A DNA stretch of 16,199 bases from an uncultured Solobacterium sp. (GTDB lineage: Bacteria; Bacillota_I; Bacilli_A; Erysipelotrichales; Erysipelotrichaceae). The position numbers and the translations under genes are program-made. The notes under the pieces were generated by a model. It was not told the origin of the DNA, did no database searches, and was given only the letters and a program-made list of their open reading frames with translations. The stretch covers positions 1 to 16,199 of the forward strand of contig URHY01000050.1 of NCBI GenBank assembly GCA_900547815.1, in the 5' to 3' direction. Positions within the stretch are counted from its first letter, which is position 1. Each line of letters begins with the position of its first letter. Positions 14,718-16,199 of the stretch are shown piece by piece.

Positions 14718-14763
14718 GTGTGTATGGATATAAAGTTGTCAAACTGGGATTGTATGTTGGAAA

Positions 14764-15021
14764 TTATTCTACATCAATCACATCATCTTCACCTATTTCT
14801 ATGAAAGTGGTGCTACTATCTGTTGAAACGTTTTTAGATACCGACATATTAAATATTATCAAGAGGATATTCAATAGCACAATTACTAGGAATATAACCC
14901 CAGCAATTTTCCAAATTTTTTTGCTACGCCTATTCTTAATTGCCATCTGTTCACTGATTTTTGCAAGTTGTTCTGCGATGACATCATTATCATCTTCATC
15001 AGGTATTGTTCCTCCAAGCAA
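14764..15021 (-). CDS. Small single-helix membrane protein, unknown
   Basis: The frame encodes up to 85 residues: an acidic N-terminus (DEDDNDVIAEQL), a basic patch (KNRRSKKIWK), one hydrophobic helix (IAGVIFLVIVLLNILLIIF) and an acidic tail. This is the layout of a single-pass protein with the N-terminus inside. The start is uncertain: the frame opens with a TTG at 15021 and no in-frame ATG follows early; GGAGG at 15015-15011 lies inside the frame and could serve an ATA shortly after. It may be the 3' part of a once longer protein. It is downstream of the Xre regulator by about 100 bases and before two terminators. Confidence 0.5.
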   Translation of the reverse strand: MLGGTIPDEDDNDVIAEQLAKISEQMAIKNRRSKKIWKIAGVIFLVIVLLNILLIIFNMSVSKNVSTDSSTTFIEIGEDDVIDVE

Positions 15022-15120
15022 TACAAATTAACATTATAGTTGCATTACTCTTATATTGATGTAAAACTTAATATTCTATTGTTCCCAATATCACATAGAA
15101 CCGAATTTACTACCACTATC

Positions 15121-15324
15121 TTATTTAAAAATGAAAATATCTTCTATCGGTGCATTGAGAACCCGTGAAATATCAATCGCCAGTTTTAGAGATGGATTGT
15201 ATTGTGCTTTTTCCAACCTCATAATTGTTTCTCTACGAACCCCGACTTTTTCTGCCAGTTGTTCTTGTGTTAAACCTTGTGCTACACGATATACCTTTAA
15301 GTTGCACATGAAATCTTCTACCAT
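15121..15324 (-). CDS. Xre-family helix-turn-helix regulator (YozG-like)
   Basis: This 67-residue protein is a single Cro/CI-type helix-turn-helix domain: [20 protein letters not shown], then [20 protein letters not shown] and a C-terminal APIEDIFIF. Its length is typical of minimal Xre repressors. GGAG lies 8 bases before the ATG at 15324; Met6 is an alternative. It starts 3 bases after the stop of the DUF3796-like gene, so the two are one transcript. In this common pairing the small repressor probably controls the shared promoter at 16016-16044; that is inferred from context. Confidence 0.88.
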   Translation of the reverse strand: MVEDFMCNLKVYRVAQGLTQEQLAEKVGVRRETIMRLEKAQYNPSLKLAIDISRVLNAPIEDIFIFK

Positions 15325-15327
15325 GAC

Positions 15328-15969
15328 TTATTCTCCTTTTTCGTAGCGGTATAATAAATAGTTGCTAAGAAAAATGACTAAAGCATAGATAAGTGAAACA
15401 GAAATGAGCATAAAAATTGCACACCATTCCACATTACGAGAAAACATTCCTATTGCCATAAGCCAAATGACTATAAAGAGAAGTTTAAATCCTACTTTAT
15501 AGGCGTTTATTTCTGCTTTTCTTTTATTTTCTAAAAAAAGTTCATCTTCTAAAGTGTGAGAAAGTTTTCCTTCAAAGAAAAAGCCGAAAAAGCCAAAAAA
15601 TATAAAGAATACAAAAGGATATATTTTCCCATATTCAAAATAAGTCCAAAAACCGCTAAAACCTAGAAATCCAAATATTCCACACAGTCCCCAATATGAA
15701 GATACTGTTCTTGAATAGTTTTTGTCTTTAAAATTTTTAGAAAAGGCGTTTTTAAAGAAGATAACTGTTACATATAAGACATAAATAGCTATCAAAGCAC
15801 CGACTATCAACATTGGTATATCCTTTATGGAAAATACATAATTAGACATATCCATGTTTTTAACCCAGCGTGCGTCGTTAAATAATAAAGAGTAAATTAT
15901 CCCTGCAATCAGTAATATTACACACCCTACTCCCATAAAGATAACTTGTTTCATTTGTTTTTTTGTCAT
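15328..15969 (-). CDS. DUF3796-like multi-pass membrane protein
   Basis: This 213-residue protein has about six hydrophobic segments. The central WGLCGIFGFLGFSGFWTYFEYG and PFVFFIFFGFFGFFFEGKLS match DUF3796, a membrane family often encoded beside a tiny Xre repressor. The function is unknown. The Phe/Gly-rich core is unusual in composition. I chose the ATG at 15969 because AGAGGG lies 6 bases upstream; a TTG at 15987 gives a longer frame. It is the first gene of the cassette, under a near-consensus promoter. Confidence 0.75.
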   Translation of the reverse strand: MTKKQMKQVIFMGVGCVILLIAGIIYSLLFNDARWVKNMDMSNYVFSIKDIPMLIVGALIAIYVLYVTVIFFKNAFSKNFKDKNYSRTVSSYWGLCGIFGFLGFSGFWTYFEYGKIYPFVFFIFFGFFGFFFEGKLSHTLEDELFLENKRKAEINAYKVGFKLLFIVIWLMAIGMFSRNVEWCAIFMLISVSLIYALVIFLSNYLLYRYEKGE

Positions 15970-16015
15970 AATCATCCCTCTTTTCAATGTGATGTTTTTG
16001 TATCTTTATAAGACA

Positions 16016-16044
16016 AATATATCACTTAATATAAATGGTGTCAA
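16016..16044 (-). promoter_or_regulatory. Promoter of the DUF3796-Xre cassette
   Basis: On the minus strand TTGACA (16044-16039) and TATATT (16021-16016) are 17 bases apart. Just downstream, TTTGTATCTT and AAGACAAA (15997-16017) form an inverted repeat with one bulged base, a candidate Xre operator overlapping the -10. Confidence 0.7.
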
Positions 16045-16099
16045 CAAGAAAATGATACAAATACATCTCATATCGTTTTTATATAATTTACTACAAATC

Positions 16100-16199
16100 A
16101 GATTTTGTCCCTTTCTTCCTCTTGTCTGCCACAAACAGTAAAGGAAAAGCCCTGTCAAGAGCCTTGCCACCATTGGTGGTGCTTTGCACTCTTTACTGG
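16100..16199. other. GC-richer segment with nested inverted repeats at the window edge
   Basis: CAGTAAAG near 16137 is matched by CTTTACTG near 16191, enclosing CCACC-ATT-GGTGG. Base composition rises sharply compared with the preceding cassette. Frames are too short to call; a gene could continue beyond the window. It may be a module boundary or a structured site. Confidence 0.35.

Larger units (their letters stand above)
14513..14763. other. Non-coding stretch with hairpins and a short direct repeat
   Basis: It holds a bulged 11-bp hairpin (14552-14579), two AATTTACCAC copies in an 11-base step (14590-14599 and 14601-14610), and the two terminators listed separately. I see no gene. Confidence 0.55.

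Overview
The window looks like a chromosomal segment of a low-GC Gram-positive gut anaerobe, most likely a Firmicute of the Erysipelotrichia/Clostridia kind. The signs are strong AGGAGG-type ribosome sites, an AT-rich base composition, many iron-sulfur proteins, a P1-family peptidase, an Rpn-type PD-(D/E)XK protein and agr-type genes. I cannot name the genus from sequence alone.

Positions 1-9200 read as ordinary backbone. From the left on the minus strand come an Rpn/transposase-like nuclease with a heptad-repeat tail (33-905) and a tight three-gene operon. That operon is hypB, a large multi-cluster GltD-like flavoprotein, and hypA, read leftward from about 4694 to 1003 with 1-base gaps and ending in a clear terminator. 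Divergent from it is a nitrilase-family amidase gene, probably on a leaderless mRNA, which overlaps a P1-family N-terminal-nucleophile hydrolase. Two hairpin terminators separate this pair from a convergent ferredoxin-like protein, which is divergent from a Crp/Fnr-type regulator with a perfect palindrome just downstream of its likely promoter. A PHP phosphatase and a low-molecular-weight tyrosine phosphatase form a small minus-strand operon overlapping by ATGA.

From about 9200 to the end the window is accessory. An Abi_2 (AbiD/AbiF-like) HEPN toxin gene (9574-10482) is preceded by a consensus promoter and a short structured RNA that ends in a U-tract just before the toxin's ribosome site. 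This fits a toxin gene with a regulatory or antitoxin ncRNA. Imperfect direct repeats lie on either side. Next is a very AT-rich, decaying agr quorum-sensing locus: agrB broken by two frame changes, an intact agrA-like LytTR regulator, and an agrC-like kinase split by a -1 shift at a T6 tract and lacking the usual ATP-binding residues. No agrD was found. After a non-coding segment of different composition come an orphan membrane-anchored protein, a start-less membrane-protein remnant, and a minus-strand cassette of a DUF3796-like membrane protein, an Xre-type repressor and a small membrane protein. The last roughly 100 bases are richer in GC and hold nested inverted repeats, probably the edge of another module.

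Coordinates of starts were adjusted from the longest reading frames where ribosome sites or family N-termini supported an internal start. All functional names rest on motif recognition, not on searches.
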